From the NCBI RefSeq assembly GCF_902459505.1, contig NC_047098.1, positions 36,288,523-36,352,522 of the forward strand: a DNA stretch of 64,000 nt, written 5' to 3'. Of the stretch, positions 50,162-61,205 are shown in pieces (positions within the stretch are counted from its first letter, which is position 1; the number at the start of each line of letters is the position of its first letter). The position numbers and the translations under genes were made by a program. Below the pieces are notes generated by a model that saw nothing but the letters and a program-made list of their open reading frames with translations, was not told where the DNA came from and did not search any database. This DNA is from Geotrypetes seraphini (taxonomy: Eukaryota; Chordata; Amphibia; Gymnophiona; Dermophiidae).

Positions 50162-51435
50162 TATTTTGGAATATTTAGTTGTTGAAAATAAGCTGATACT
50201 TGTAGAATCTCCCAGAAAAGCTTCTGTGTGCAGAATAGATGGTTTCTGCAGCCTTGTCTCAAATCTACTGAGAAGTCATCAGGTGCAGTGACCCTAAGTC
50301 AAGTCATCTAATGGTCAGAGACTTCAGATATCCAGGCTCGCAGCACAAGCACTTCTGGAGTGTCCACAGACGCCTGACCAAAAACTGCTTGCATTAACTC
50401 CGACTCTCCTACCAATAAGTGAAGGTGCTCTAGCACCCTTTCTACACACCTACATGTATGCCTTTCAGCATTATAGAAGTGATAAATAGTAGTATCCATG
50501 GAACTGCCTGATATGGCAAGATATCTCTGCAATGTAGATCTTTCTGCCACAATGCAATCCACTGCACAATGGCCAGCTACACAGAGATTTGTCATGGTAA
50601 CAGATGAATTTCCTCCTCCACATCTTTTCAGCTACCTGAGCATTGCCATTTTTTTCTGCAAAAGATGTTCAAGGGCTAGATGAGGAATGTCTCAAACAGA
50701 ACCTTTCCTAAGTCCACCTTAGTAATGGTTTATGGATTTTTCTTTTAGAAACTTGTCCAAATCTTGTGTGTAGGTAGGGGTGGGGGATTAATCCTTCATA
50801 TTCGGAGCATGAATGCCCTCCTTCCCTTCTATCTTCTTTTTGATATCCAACTACATGAGTTGTCTGCAGTAATCCTATCTGATCCCTCTCCACTGCCACT
50901 GAGGAATGAGTTGTCTTAGGAAGACTTTTCATATCCAAAGTTTGTTAATCTGGATTGGATGTATTTGGCTGGGCCTGTGTATGGCATGTTCAAAGACCAG
51001 CAGTTCTGCACATGGCAGAATCCCCTTTCCATTTGGTTGTTTCAAAAAGGTTAGACATATAAAATCCAGCCACTTTGCCCTAGGGGCAACTTTTTTCCTT
51101 AGACATCCTTGTAAATGCGTAATTCATTATAAAACTCAGAAGTATGTCTTTTTTGATCCTCACCAACTGAGTATCTTCCTGTCCCGACTGGAGAAGGAGA
51201 GTGCTAAATAGATTAGAGGTCCTTTACTCTCTGATAGCTTATGATTCTATAATGATTGTTTCTTTTTGATGTACTCACATTTGATTTACATCCTGGATCC
51301 ATTTGAGGTTATTTTAATTGCTTGTTTAATTTTCTTTTGATAATTTTCTTTTCATGAATCATCTTTCTATACAAGTTTATCTTGATTGTATAAATTGAAA
51401 ACTTATAAATAAAATAAATAAATAAAAAATAAAAT
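50162..51435. other. Flank, no gene recognised
   Basis: Some minus-strand wording near 50.3 kb (LVLRAWISEVSD) is faintly like a DIRS Gag segment, but it is too weak to call. No host exon seen. Confidence 0.35.
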
Positions 51436-51439
51436 CCAG

Positions 51440-51900
51440 CCACTTCAAACCTTTAAGGTCCAATTATCCAACCCATTGGTAGTAATGGAAGCGGCTATGC
51501 GCAAGGCTAATAATGCACAATTTTGCTAATACCTCTTTCCCCCCTTCCCTGGAACGGACTCATTTGATGGATCACAATGGCAAGAAGGTGTTTCAGGAAG
51601 CTATGCTGACTACGAGAATACAGGTTTTCGCACCTGCTCCTTCCACAAAGGCTTAAGAGCCACTTGCTCCCATTTTGGCAGAGCCTAATGAATGTGATAC
51701 CCATCTGATCAGGAAAGCTTATGATGCTTTTTGAAACCTTTGCTTCAGTGATATCATTTATACAGCACAATTGTGAACCTCTGACTTGAATAAAGATGTT
51801 CATTCCAACTTAGCTGATGCTCATTGTACAGGAGACTCTTTTGGAGAGAAAGTTAAGGAAACGATGGATTGTTCCATGTTTCAAAATCTCTCAGAAGTAA
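51440..51900 (+). pseudogene. Decayed DIRS Gag-like fragment
   Basis: Plus-strand readings MEAAMRKANN and DHNGKKVFQEAMLTTRIQVF parallel the DIRS-A Gag blocks VESSLKKA and DKFGRRLYQNAMMASRVQSY in order and spacing. Heavily broken fossil; belongs to neither family A copy. Confidence 0.4.
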
Positions 51901-51904
51901 TATA

Positions 51905-52205
51905 GTAGATGACGGCAGATAAAGACCCGAATGGTCCATCCAGTCTGCCCAACCTGATTCAATTTAAATTTTTTTTTTTTTTTTTTTTTTTCTTCTTAGC
52001 TATTTCTGGGCAAGAATCCAAAGCTTTACCCGGTACTATGCTTGGGTTCCAACTGCTGAAATCTCTGTTAAGACTTACTCCAGCCCATCTACACCCTCCC
52101 AGCAATTGAAGCCCTCCCCTGCCCATCCTCCACCAAACGGCCATACACAGACACAGACCGTACAAGTCTGCCCAGTAAGTAGAACTTTCTGCATCTGCCA
52201 CCTCT
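51905..52205 (-). repeat. CR1 3' fragment
   Basis: GACGGCAGATAAAGACCCGA, TCCATCCAGTCTGCCC and a long poly-T run at 51969-51991 precede text typical of the reverse-complement CR1 3' UTR. Confidence 0.65.
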
Positions 52206-52454
52206 ACTAGGCACACTTCTTTCAGCAAATACAGATGTGGCTATTACTATATAAGAGGTTCTATTAGGAAAAACCTCAAGACTCTAACGTACAGTTACCC
52301 ATAAAGTGAGACAGATGGAGAATGATCAGCTTATGCATGTGACCTGCCCAAAGAAGCAGCAACATTATTTTGGGCTATGTTCCTTGCCTCCTGTCACGAT
52401 GAAACATTCATTTGTTCTCCTGTGGGAGCACAATGCAGTTTTTCCTGTCAACTT

Positions 52455-52718
52455 ATTGCGTTGCCAGAGGATAGGGTAAGAGCAGTTAATGTAGCTGGAT
52501 TTAAAAAAGGTTTGGACAAGTTTCTGGAGGAAAAGACTGTAGTCTGCTGTTAAGACAAACATGGAGAAGCCACTGCTTGCCTTGGATTGGTGACATGGAA
52601 TGCTGCTACGATTTGAGTTTTTGCCAGGTACTTGTGACTTGGATTGGCCTCTGTGAAGACAGGATACTGGGTTAGATGGACCATTGGTCTGATTCAGGAA
52701 GGCTATTCTTATGTTCAC
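52455..52718 (+). repeat. CR1 3' end
   Basis: GGTTTGGACAAGTTTCTGGA (GLDKFLE) leads through GGTTAGATGGACCATTGGTC to the tail GGCTATTCTTATGTTC. Plus-strand, 5'-truncated. Confidence 0.75.
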
Positions 52719-52719
52719 A

Positions 52720-54350
52720 AAACAATTCCTCACATCAACCACTTGGAATTTAGATCAATCTTCTTTGCCAGCAATTCCTAAACCTGTCCTGAGGGAACCC
52801 CAACCAGTTAGGTATTCAGGATATCTACTGAGATTGTTTCCTTTGTTCAGCTTCTTTAAAAGCTGTACTACTTCCTAAAGCCAGCCACACAGCAGGAAGG
52901 CTGGCTTCTTCTAGATGTCAAAAACTCTAGCATTCCTGGCCTGGAAATCAAGCAGTTTCTAGCATCTATACTTGGTATTCTCCAGTCTATATAGGACACG
53001 TGGTAAGCGGCTTGGAAGTCTTCCACTAGGCAAACGCATAATTTCATATAGAAGAATTTATCAATGTGGAGTTCTAACAGTCATGATCCTATTACGTTTT
53101 CCTTTGATATACAGTATCTGTATCGCCAAACCTCTTCAATCAATAATGCACCGACTGATGCCCTCTTGGTGTAGCGTGCTCTACTGCACATCCTTTCAGG
53201 TTTGCAATCGTAAATGGCCACCACATTCTTGAAAGGCCTTCATGTACAGCCTTGGGACTTGTATTTAGTCCTTCACGCATGAAATTTCATTTTGAGTCTC
53301 TAGATAAAGCATCTCAAGTTCTTAACTTGAATTAATAGTTAGTAGGAATTGGAGGCTTACCAAAACTGCATCTGAAAATCATCTGGTTTTGGCTAAAACT
53401 GAAACCAAAAACTCAAGTTTGGTTGTGTGAATGTGAGCCAGTGAGGGCTGCTGAGAATTGACGAGCTTGTAGTCTGCCTCCCTCTGCTAAACCCACAGTA
53501 TCCAGGCCAGAATCTAATAATTTAAATAATGAAAGACTTATCTCTAAGCAAAACCTCCAAAGATGGACCATAGCTAATGACAACTAACACTAAAACAGTG
53601 CTTTTTACAGTGGCTGACTTTACACCACACATGGAATGACTGCTGACATCATAACTCGGCAGAGGCTTATTCCTAAGGACCCTCACCCCAAATTTAAATT
53701 CCTGCTAACATTTTGTATCGAAGCATTTATTTAGAACACTCTATTTAGCATATAAATTATTCTGCAAGATCATAACTATTACGTGCAATCACAGAACAAA
53801 ATAAATACTGTACAATCCCTGGAGGTCTATTGGTTTTGTTAGTGTAGGAGAGATGCACCGGTCTCAGCAATCCCAATTGTACCCCTAGGCTACCAGGGAT
53901 TGTAAGATAGTCCAGGGGGCAATAACTGTAAGGTAGAAGGGAGACAAATTGGGGGAGGGGGAAGCACAAATTTTTTGGCTTCCACCAAAAACACATGGTT
54001 ATTTTCAGCCAAAACTGAAAACATGGCAAAAAACCTAAAAGAACCTTTCAGTCAAAACCAAAGTAGGCAGAAAAAAGATTTTGAGCTGGTTTCGGCACCA
54101 TAGCCAAAACCAAAATTTGGTTAGCCTCTGCTAGAAATGGCATTTTTCAGCTAAAAGGATTAGTGAACTTCAGGCATTGGTAATATATAAGCCATATTTC
54201 TAATTCTAGTATCATCATGAGGTTTATTTCTCCAAATTTCTGTCCTGTACTATCTACAATTCTAGGTTGTTCTTTTAACACATCCTAAGTCTTTGCTGAA
54301 GGTTGTCATGCCTTTCCAGCTGAATGAGGAAATAGAGCTGCCTACCTTAA
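52720..54350. other. Flank, no gene recognised
   Basis: Contains a partial palindromic-MITE arm near 52765-52835 (CCTGTCCTGAGGGAACCCC). Two stretches rich in 'gccaaaacc'-type words at 53380-53420 and 53995-54130 are probably ends of one MITE. No host exon seen. Confidence 0.35.
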
Positions 54351-54352
54351 CC

Positions 54353-54560
54353 ACATAAGAACATAAGGGCTGGGTCAAGCCAAGGTTCCATCTACCTAAT
54401 GTTTTGTTTCCAATAGTGGCCAGTCAATGTCGCAAGTACCTGGCAGAGTCTCAAAAAGGCAGTAAGATTCCCGATACTTATTCTCAAGCATAAGCAGTGG
54501 CTTTCCCCAGGTCTACCTTAACAGCATTTGGACTCTTTTCTTCCAGAATCTTATCAACAA
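54353..54560 (-). repeat. CR1-type 3' end
   Basis: ACATAAGAACATAAGGGCTG then GGTCAAGCCAAGGTTCCATC: reverse-complement LINE 3' end with the TTCTTATGT tail. Confidence 0.65.
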
Positions 54561-54574
54561 AGAACCCTTCATAC

Positions 54575-54828
54575 CAGGGGCATAGCCAAAAGTCAATTTT
54601 GAGGAAATCCCAATATTCTCCCCCTTCCCTCCCCCCCTCCACATAGAGCACCTGCTACCTGCCACATTACCTTTGTTGGCATGAATGCCAAGCCCTGCCA
54701 GCAGAGGACATCTCCTGTCTGGGTTGCGTCAGAAGTAGCACGTAATTCACAAAGTGTGCTTCAGGAATTAATGAAGGCAAAGGGGGCCCATCCTCTGACT
54801 CCCCTCTGTCCTTATGGCTGTGCCACTG
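54575..54828. mobile_element. hAT MITE, CAGGGGCATAGCC family
   Basis: The ends are CAGGGGCATAGCCAAAAG and ATGGCTGTGCCACTG, with the exact 8-bp duplication CTTCATAC (54567-54574 and 54829-54836). Confidence 0.85.
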
Positions 54829-54919
54829 CTTCATACTCTGGATTGTAAATAAGCTCTGACTTGCTAATTTCAAAGTACCACAACTTTGAAAAAGATGACC
54901 CAGCTATTCATCTCTTGAT

Positions 54920-55270
54920 CTACATAGAAACATGATGGCAGATAAAGGCCAAATGGCCCATCTAGTCTGCCCATCTGCAGTAACCATTATCTCTTTCTCT
55001 CCGAGATCCCACGTGCCTATCCCAGGCCCTTTTGAATTCAGACAGTCTGTCTCCACCACCTCTTGTGGGAAACTGTTCCATGCATCTACCACCCTTTCTG
55101 TAAAAAAGTATTTCCTTAGATTACTCCGGAGCCTATCACCTCTTAACTTCATCCTATGCCCTCTCATTCCAGAGCTTCCTTTCACATGAAAGACTCAACT
55201 CATGCGCATTTACATTCCGTAGGTATTTAAACGTCTATTGTATCTCCCTTCTCCCGCAGACATAGAAGAA
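54920..55270 (-). pseudogene. CR1 LINE C-terminal fragment
   Basis: The minus strand reads [39 protein letters not shown] and then the 3' UTR. Matches the CR1 C-terminus at 17.0-17.2 kb. Short, 5'-truncated. Confidence 0.75.
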
Positions 55271-55610
55271 CTCTGGCAAACTGGTTAGCCTCTTGTCTGC
55301 ATTTTCTTAGCAGAACTGTATACATTTTGCCTCGGCTCCAAGCTAAAGTCTCATCGAATTAATTTCTGCAGCATCAGTAGCACTCAAGAAAATAGAGTTC
55401 AAGAGGGCAGCTAGCCAGTCCTCTTCCTACATTTTATACTGAAAATTACTGTTTGGACCAGGCTTGAAACATAGGACAATGCCTATAGTCTGGCTAGTCT
55501 GTCCTTTATAAACCAACAAGTCTCGCATTTAGACTTTTTTTTGAGCAACCCATTCAGTTACGAGTTCAACACTGAGCAGCCCCATGCGTGATTCAGTCCT
55601 GCTTATTGAT

Positions 55611-55660
55611 AGAAAAAGCAATGCTACTTACCTGTAACGGATGTTTTCCATACCCAGCAG
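55611..55660 (+). repeat. DIRS-type terminal repeat, third family, left part
   Basis: AAAAAGCAATGCTACTTACC and TGTAACGGATGTTTTCC parallel the DIRS-A tip (AAAAGCACAGTTACTTACCG, TGTTATCC). It is cut after CCCAGCAG by the hAT element and resumes at 57465 with GATTGATAAGGAACACAG. Fossil. Confidence 0.6.
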
Positions 55661-55961
55661 CAGTGGCATACCTAGCATATGTGACACCCGGGGCCCGTTA
55701 TTTTTTTTGACACTCCCTCATCTGTATGAAAAACATGATTTTTAGTAACAATCCACATATCGCACAACAAGAGTGTACCTAGGAAAAAGCAACATCTTGC
55801 ATACTGCAGTGAGCAGTAGAAGAACATCAATACACCCATTGTAAAACTAAACAAGCCAGACCAGTACAGATTGATCCTGCACAGTCAATGCTAATAGAGA
55901 ACCATGTCCTTTGTACACACAGAACACAAAACACCTTCGCCAAGTATTGAATATGTAATCC

Positions 55962-56098
55962 CACCCCCCCCTTTTTTTTTTTTTTATACAAAATTGTAGC
56001 GCGGTTTTTAGCACTGGCCAGAGTAACAGCTTTGAAGCTCATAGAATTTCTATGAGCGTCGGAGCTAATATTGCTACAGATGGCGATAAAGCCTGCCC
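55962..56098. mobile_element. Palindromic MITE, worn copy
   Basis: CCCCCCCCTTTT...ATTGTAGCGCGGTTTTTAGC and the inner mirror GAAGCTCATAG / CTATGAGCGTC. Same group as 7135-7257 and 33484-33614. The right arm is degraded. Confidence 0.5.
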
Positions 56099-57012
56099 CC
56101 TCTCTCCTCCCCGCTTCCATAAAGTAAGGGCTGTTTTGAGTCCAAAAGGGGTGAAGGAGGAGAGCCGACAAACATGTTCCTATTTTGGGCCATGACATCA
56201 ATAACGTTTCTCATCCTACCAGAACATCTGTCCTTGATCACACATGCAGAACAGATGCTGCAATGTGATTTATTAATCACAATATGAAAGTTATTAATCA
56301 ATTGCAGAGTTAACTGCTATTAACATGTAGCCCTATTTTAATCCCCTCTCACCATTCTTCTTTTCTATCAGGTTTTTTACACTCATTTTAGGGTCAGGCC
56401 CTCCCAATCAGCAACACCCCTGCTTCTCTAGTCATGAAGTCACTCTGGGGAAAAAAAGAAGCAATAGGATAATAGGCTCCCTAATTTTTCAAAATAATTA
56501 GGGATGTCAAAACATGATGCAAAGGGGAAGGAGCTTTCTCAGTATTTGGAGTGCTCAGTAGCCATAGAGCTGGATCCTATGGGTAGAACTGCACTGGGAT
56601 TCTTCCCCACAAATTAAGTCCTGTTTATGTACCTGACCCGAATGTAACATCTGGCATTTATGCGGTATTTCAGAGAGAAACGCTGGTCCTATCTAACCTG
56701 GAATGCGACTGGGGAAGTGGGATGAAGATTTCAGCCCCTGTGGAACTCTTCCGTTAATTCCCTCGGGCTTCTCAAGAGGGGGGAATGGGCTCCCATCACT
56801 CCTGCCTGAGGTCCAGCATGAGCGCCTATTGGCCTGCGCAATCTTCCCCCTCAATGCCCAGCAAGCACAGGCGGCACGAGCCTGCGGCTTCCCTTTCGCC
56901 CTGCAAGTTTTGACAGCGCACACATGGTGGTTTCTGTCTACCAAGGGGGTCTGAGCAGCCACCACTCAATCTGACCAGCTTTCTGCTGCAAGAGATCAGT
57001 AGAGATACCGGG

Positions 57013-57282
57013 GAGGAGACGCATAGAAACAGAGTATGATGGAAGAAAAGGGCCGTCTGCCCACTCAAAGAACCCTCCCTTTAAATTTCCCGGAGCGAAA
57101 CCTTCCTCAACAAGAACCCTCTTTAAGCATTTCCCCGGAGCGAACCTACATGTTTATCCCATTGTCCCTTGAAGTCGAGTGCATTACTGGCCTCAACTAC
57201 CTGACATGGAAGACCATTCCATCGATCAACCACTCTTTCGGTGAAGAAGTATTTCCTGATGTCGCCCTGAAATCTCCCACCT
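57013..57282 (-). repeat. CR1 3' fragment
   Basis: CATAGAAACAGAGTATGATG and GGCCGTCTGCCC, then reverse-complement CR1 C-terminal text with TCGGTGAAGAAGTATTTCCT. Nested in the hAT element. Confidence 0.65.
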
Positions 57283-57464
57283 ATGGGCACCATGTGCTGG
57301 GTTGTCAGCTAGTTGTGTCCTTTGCATCGGACAGGACAGGAGACAGAGAAACCATGAGAAAGGGAAGTTCCTGGATCTTGACTCCAAAGGCCGGGAACGC
57401 CCCCCTCATGCTTGCACCTGGGGCGTACCACCCCTCCCGTCCCTGGTACGTCACTGCTCAGCAG

Positions 57465-57775
57465 GATTGATAAGGAACACAGCCTCTGCTCCTCCCTGAA
57501 AGTTGTCTGGCTATCTGAGCATTGGAACCAGCTGAGATAAAGGGGCAGGACAGTGCTTGCTTAGACCTTTATACTCTGCCTTAGTTCTGGGAGAACAGTT
57601 TTATCCTAGTGCTGTCGGATGAGGTTACCCACTTGATAAATTTTGTTATCCTCTGAAAACACTGTTCTAAGTGAGCAGCAACATTTTTTTTTCTGTTCGA
57701 GTCAGTCCTTTGGATAGGATCTCCAGTAGTCATTCTCTTCATGCAACATATTAGTAGCTTGGAGATGTTAGGTCC
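57465..57775 (+). repeat. DIRS-type terminal repeat, third family, continuation
   Basis: Resumes after the hAT insertion; contains GAGGTTACCCACTTG, comparable to the GTGGGTGACxTC block of DIRS-A in mirrored form. Beyond about 57.6 kb nothing is certain. Fossil. Confidence 0.4.
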
Positions 57776-57779
57776 GAGG

Positions 57780-59215
57780 AGATTTAGAGATCTATTCTGG
57801 GACCGGTGCTGTTTTACTTATTTATAAATGATCTGGAAGTTGGAACAGCGAGTGAGTCAATTACATTTGCAGATGACACAAAACTGTTCAAAGTTGTTAA
57901 ACGCATACAGACTGTGGAAAAATTGCAAGCAGACCTTAGGAAATTGGAAGACTGGGCATCCAATGGCAGATGAAATTTAATATGAACAAGTGCAAAGTGA
58001 TGCACATTTGGAAGAATAACCCAATCACTTACCAGATGCTAGGGTCCACTTGGCGGGTCAGTGCCCAAGAAAAAGATGTGGGTGTCATTGTAGACAATAC
58101 ATTGAAATCTTCCACCTAATGTGACAGTGGCCAAAAAAGCAAACAAGATGCTAGGAATTATTAGAAAAGGGATGGTAAAAAAGACTATGAATGTTATAAT
58201 GCCTCTGTATTGCACCATGGTGTGACTTCACCTTGAGTACTGCATTCAGTTCTGGTTGCCTTATCTCAAAGATATAGCGGAACTAGAAAAGGTTCAAAGA
58301 GCGACCAAGTTGATAAAGGGGATGGAACTCTTCTCATATGAAGAAAGACTAAAGGTAAGGGCTCTTCAGCTTGGAAAAGAGATGGCCGAGGGGAGATAAG
58401 ACTGAAGTCTACAAAATCCTGAGTGGTGCCGAAATTGATTATTTTTTTACTTCGTCAAAAATTCCAAAGACTAGGGAATACTCTATGAAGTTATTTAACA
58501 CATTTGTATACCGCCTAAAATCTGGGTGGTTCCAATATCAAAAACATTCATATAATTCTATGAAATCAACAAACATAAATGATAATCAATATCTGCATAT
58601 CTATAAAGTCCCTAAACATGAACAACATTCGCTATCTGTGCATATGGCGGTCACATGCCCTGAGCTGCATGGATATTAGTCCTACATTTTATATATAGGC
58701 ATCAATAGACAGTTGTGTCATTCGTAGTTTCTTAAAGATGATACAATCTGCACAATCTTGGATGTCCAGGCAGATTGTTCCACAGATATACACCAGCGAT
58801 ACAAAACATTTTCATCTTTGAAGTCGCATATCGAACTCTATTTCTATTTCCTTAATTGCTGTTAGTCTCATCCCCCCCTTTGGGAGGGAGATACTTTTAA
58901 ATCAATAGGAGGAAATATTTTTTCACTCAAAGAATAGTTAAGCTCTAGAATGCATTTCCAGAGGATGTGAGAAGAGCAGTTAACGTAGTCGGTTTTTAAG
59001 AAAGGTTTGGATAAGTTCCTGGAGGAGAAGTCCATAGTCTACTGTTGAGATAGACATGGAATAGTTTACCAATGTCCTGGATCGGTAGTATGGAATGTTG
59101 CTACTATTTGGGTTTTTGCCAGGTGCTTGTGACCTGGATTGGCCACCATGAAGATGGGATATGGGCTAGATGGACCATTGTTCTGACCCAGTAAGGCTAT
59201 TGGCTCATGTACAGA
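57780..59215 (+). pseudogene. CR1 LINE, decayed RT to 3' end, interrupted
   Basis: Plus-strand readings LGPVLFYLFINDLEVG, SITFADDTKLFKVVKR, LRKLEDWAS, then [12 protein letters not shown]-like text and the C-terminal block. The 3' end is GACCCAGTAAGGCTATTGG. Several stops and frame losses. A foreign segment (58498-58892) separates SKIPKTREYS from its continuation. Confidence 0.75.
58498..58892. repeat. Insertion in the CR1 copy, probable LINE tail
   Basis: It starts ACATTTGTATACCGCCTAAA, the wording of L2-type tails, and ends near CATCCCCCCCTTTGGGAGGG. The CR1 text is continuous if it is skipped. Family uncertain. Confidence 0.45.
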
Positions 59216-59500
59216 GGATGTGGGTTGGATTATTTGAGTGGGGTAGGTTGGTTTTTTTTTTTTTACTGTTTGTATTGTAAAAGTTCCAGCATGTCATGAA
59301 GCATGCTATAAAAATGTCTTTAGTATTGCATGTTGACTAGTGACCACAAGATGGTGGTAGTGCCAAAACGTTGGGCAAAAGCTGTTTTGAAGTCGCTGAC
59401 TTGGAAAGAATAGTAGTTTGAACAAGCCCCATGAGGATTCTGCTTTTAATTTGTGTGTAAGAGCAGTGATGAAATTCTCTCAGCTCACTGGGAGGTGAGC

Positions 59501-59609
59501 TAGGTTTACCATATGGCTCCAGAAAAAAGAAGACGGATTGAGATATCCGGGTTTTTCTTCCATTGCTTTCAATCCGTCCTCCTTTTTCTGGAGCCATATG
59601 GTAACCCTA
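59501..59609. mobile_element. Short palindromic MITE (TAGGGTTACC ends)
   Basis: TAGGTTTACCATATGGCTCC and GGAGCCATATGGTAACCCTA are mirrored, with GGTGAGC on both flanks (59494-59500 and 59610-59616). Arms include AGAAGACGGATTGA and TCAATCCGTCCTCC. hAT-like by duplication size. Confidence 0.75.
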
Positions 59610-59878
59610 GGTGAGCCTGATGATACACACTACAACTAAGGCTGGTTTAATCATTAGGCAGACTTGGGTGGCAGCTCCCGGGAAGTGACAAAGCAAAGAA
59701 CCGTCGGCATTTTTTTAAATTTGTATTTTCCTCACACCTTTTTTTAGAAGTAGCTCAAGATGAGTTACATTCAGGTGCACTAGGTACAATATTTCCCTGT
59801 CCCTCAAGGGTTCAGAATCTAGTTTTGTACCTAAGGCAATGGAGGGGTAAGTGACTTCCCAAGATACTATTACTAGTA

Positions 59879-60214
59879 CAGGCAGTCCCTGGGTTAAGAA
59901 TGAGTTACATTTTTAAAGCTGTTCTTAAGTTGGATTTGTATGTCACTCAGAATTTGTAGGTTTTAAATGTCTTGCTGCTTACTTCTGCTCCCAGCTGACA
60001 AAAGGGTCAACTGTCCCTACCAGTGTTCCTCTAAGGTACAGCATGCACAACCACACACTGTTCATGTGGCCATGCATCATTCCTGAATCTGCTACAGTAA
60101 AAGTATAGGAGTCTATGCCACTGAAAATACTGCTCGGTGAAATAAAATGATGCCACAATCGCATTAAGTGCAAGTCATATGTAAGTCGGGCATCTGTAAC
60201 TCGGGGACTGCCTT
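59879..60214. mobile_element. Mariner/Tigger-type MITE
   Basis: The ends CAGGCAGTCCCTGGGTTAAG and TAACTCGGGGACTGCCT are inverted, with TA on both sides (59877-59878 and 60215-60216). Interior blocks 'ttaagttggatttgtatgtc' and 'catatgtaagtcgggc' mirror each other. Non-coding. Confidence 0.75.
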
Positions 60215-60444
60215 TACTATTAATCATTCAACGGATAAGGTGATTTGCCTGGTAGACTTTATATTGCTACATGCTGGGATTTTTAAGTAGAAAAGATATT
60301 TAGTGGAATATATGTTGGAGGCACCCTGGATTAGGATGACCAATTCAGTTAGGTAGTCAGGGGCATTTCCTCTCAGGATCATAAAGGCAGTGATGCCAAA
60401 TTTTAAACTTGATCCTTGTGGTTATGGGCAGCCAATGTAGTTTC

Positions 60445-60545
60445 ATATACCAGTGTTTCCCCAAAAATAAGACGGTCTATGTTCTTTGGACCCCAAATTA
60501 ATATATTAGGGCTTATTTTCGGGGATGTCTTATTTTTATGGTTTT
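60445..60545. mobile_element. Short MITE fragment ('CCCCAAAAATAAGAC' type)
   Basis: CAGTGTTTCCCCAAAAATAA at the left and 'gcttattttcgggg' with 'gtcttatttttat' at the right form imperfect inverted ends. No clean duplication. Confidence 0.45.
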
Positions 60546-60717
60546 TTTTTTCTTTTTCATGTGCAACAATCATCTCTCCCTTCCTCTCTTCCAACCCAAT
60601 TCTTACTCTTTCCTTCCCCCCTCTCCCCCCCCATGTGCAGCATCTTTCTATCCCTCCCACCATGAGACTGACATACCTCCACTCCGAGGCCTCCAAAAAC
60701 AGCGGCGGTGATAAAGG

Positions 60718-61205
60718 GGGATGAACTCCCCTCATTGAGGAAAGACTAACAGTTAGGGCTCTTCAGCTCGGAAAAGAGATGGCTGAGGGGGGAGATATGA
60801 CTGAAGTCTACAAAATCCTGAGTGGAATAGAACAGGTAGAAGTGTTTGTTTGTCTTTTTGTTCTTCACTCCATCAAAAATTACAAAGACTAGGGGACACT
60901 CAAAGTTACAGGTAAATACTTTTAAAACCAATAGGAGGAAATTTTTTTTTTCACTCAGAAAATGGTTAAGCCAGAGGTTGTGGTAAGAGTGGATAGCGTA
61001 GCTGGTTTTAAGAAAGGTTTGGACAATTTCTTGGAGGAAAAGTCCATAGTCTGTTATTGAGAAAGACATGAGGGAAGTCACTGGATTGGTAGCATGGAAA
61101 CTCTTTGAGTTTTGGCCAGGTACTAGTGACCTGGATGGCCTCCGTGAGAACAGGCTACAGGGCTACAGGTTTGACCCAGTAAGGATATTCTTATGTTCTT
61201 ATGTA
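60718..61205 (+). pseudogene. CR1 LINE 3' part
   Basis: LRKD-like text GGCTCTTCAGCTCGGAAAAG, then ACTTTTAAAACCAATAGGAG and GGTTTGGACAATTTCTTGGA. It ends GACCCAGTAAGGATATTCTT followed by ATGTTCTTATGT, the CR1 microsatellite tail. Decayed, 5'-truncated. Confidence 0.75.

Larger units (their letters stand above)
55661..57456. mobile_element. hAT element (CAGTGGCATACC family), 1.8 kb with nested repeats
   Basis: The ends CAGTGGCATACCTAGC and CTGGTACGTCACTG are inverted. The flanks CCCAGCAG (55653-55660) and CTCAGCAG (57457-57464) form an 8-bp duplication with one mismatch. Inside lie a palindromic MITE (about 55962-56098) and a CR1 3' fragment (about 57013-57282). No transposase frame. Confidence 0.65.

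Noticed and set aside
50308-50595. A 95-codon minus-strand frame as a DIRS Gag
   Set aside because: Only a short C-terminal similarity (LVLRAWISEVSD) was noticed; the rest does not match.
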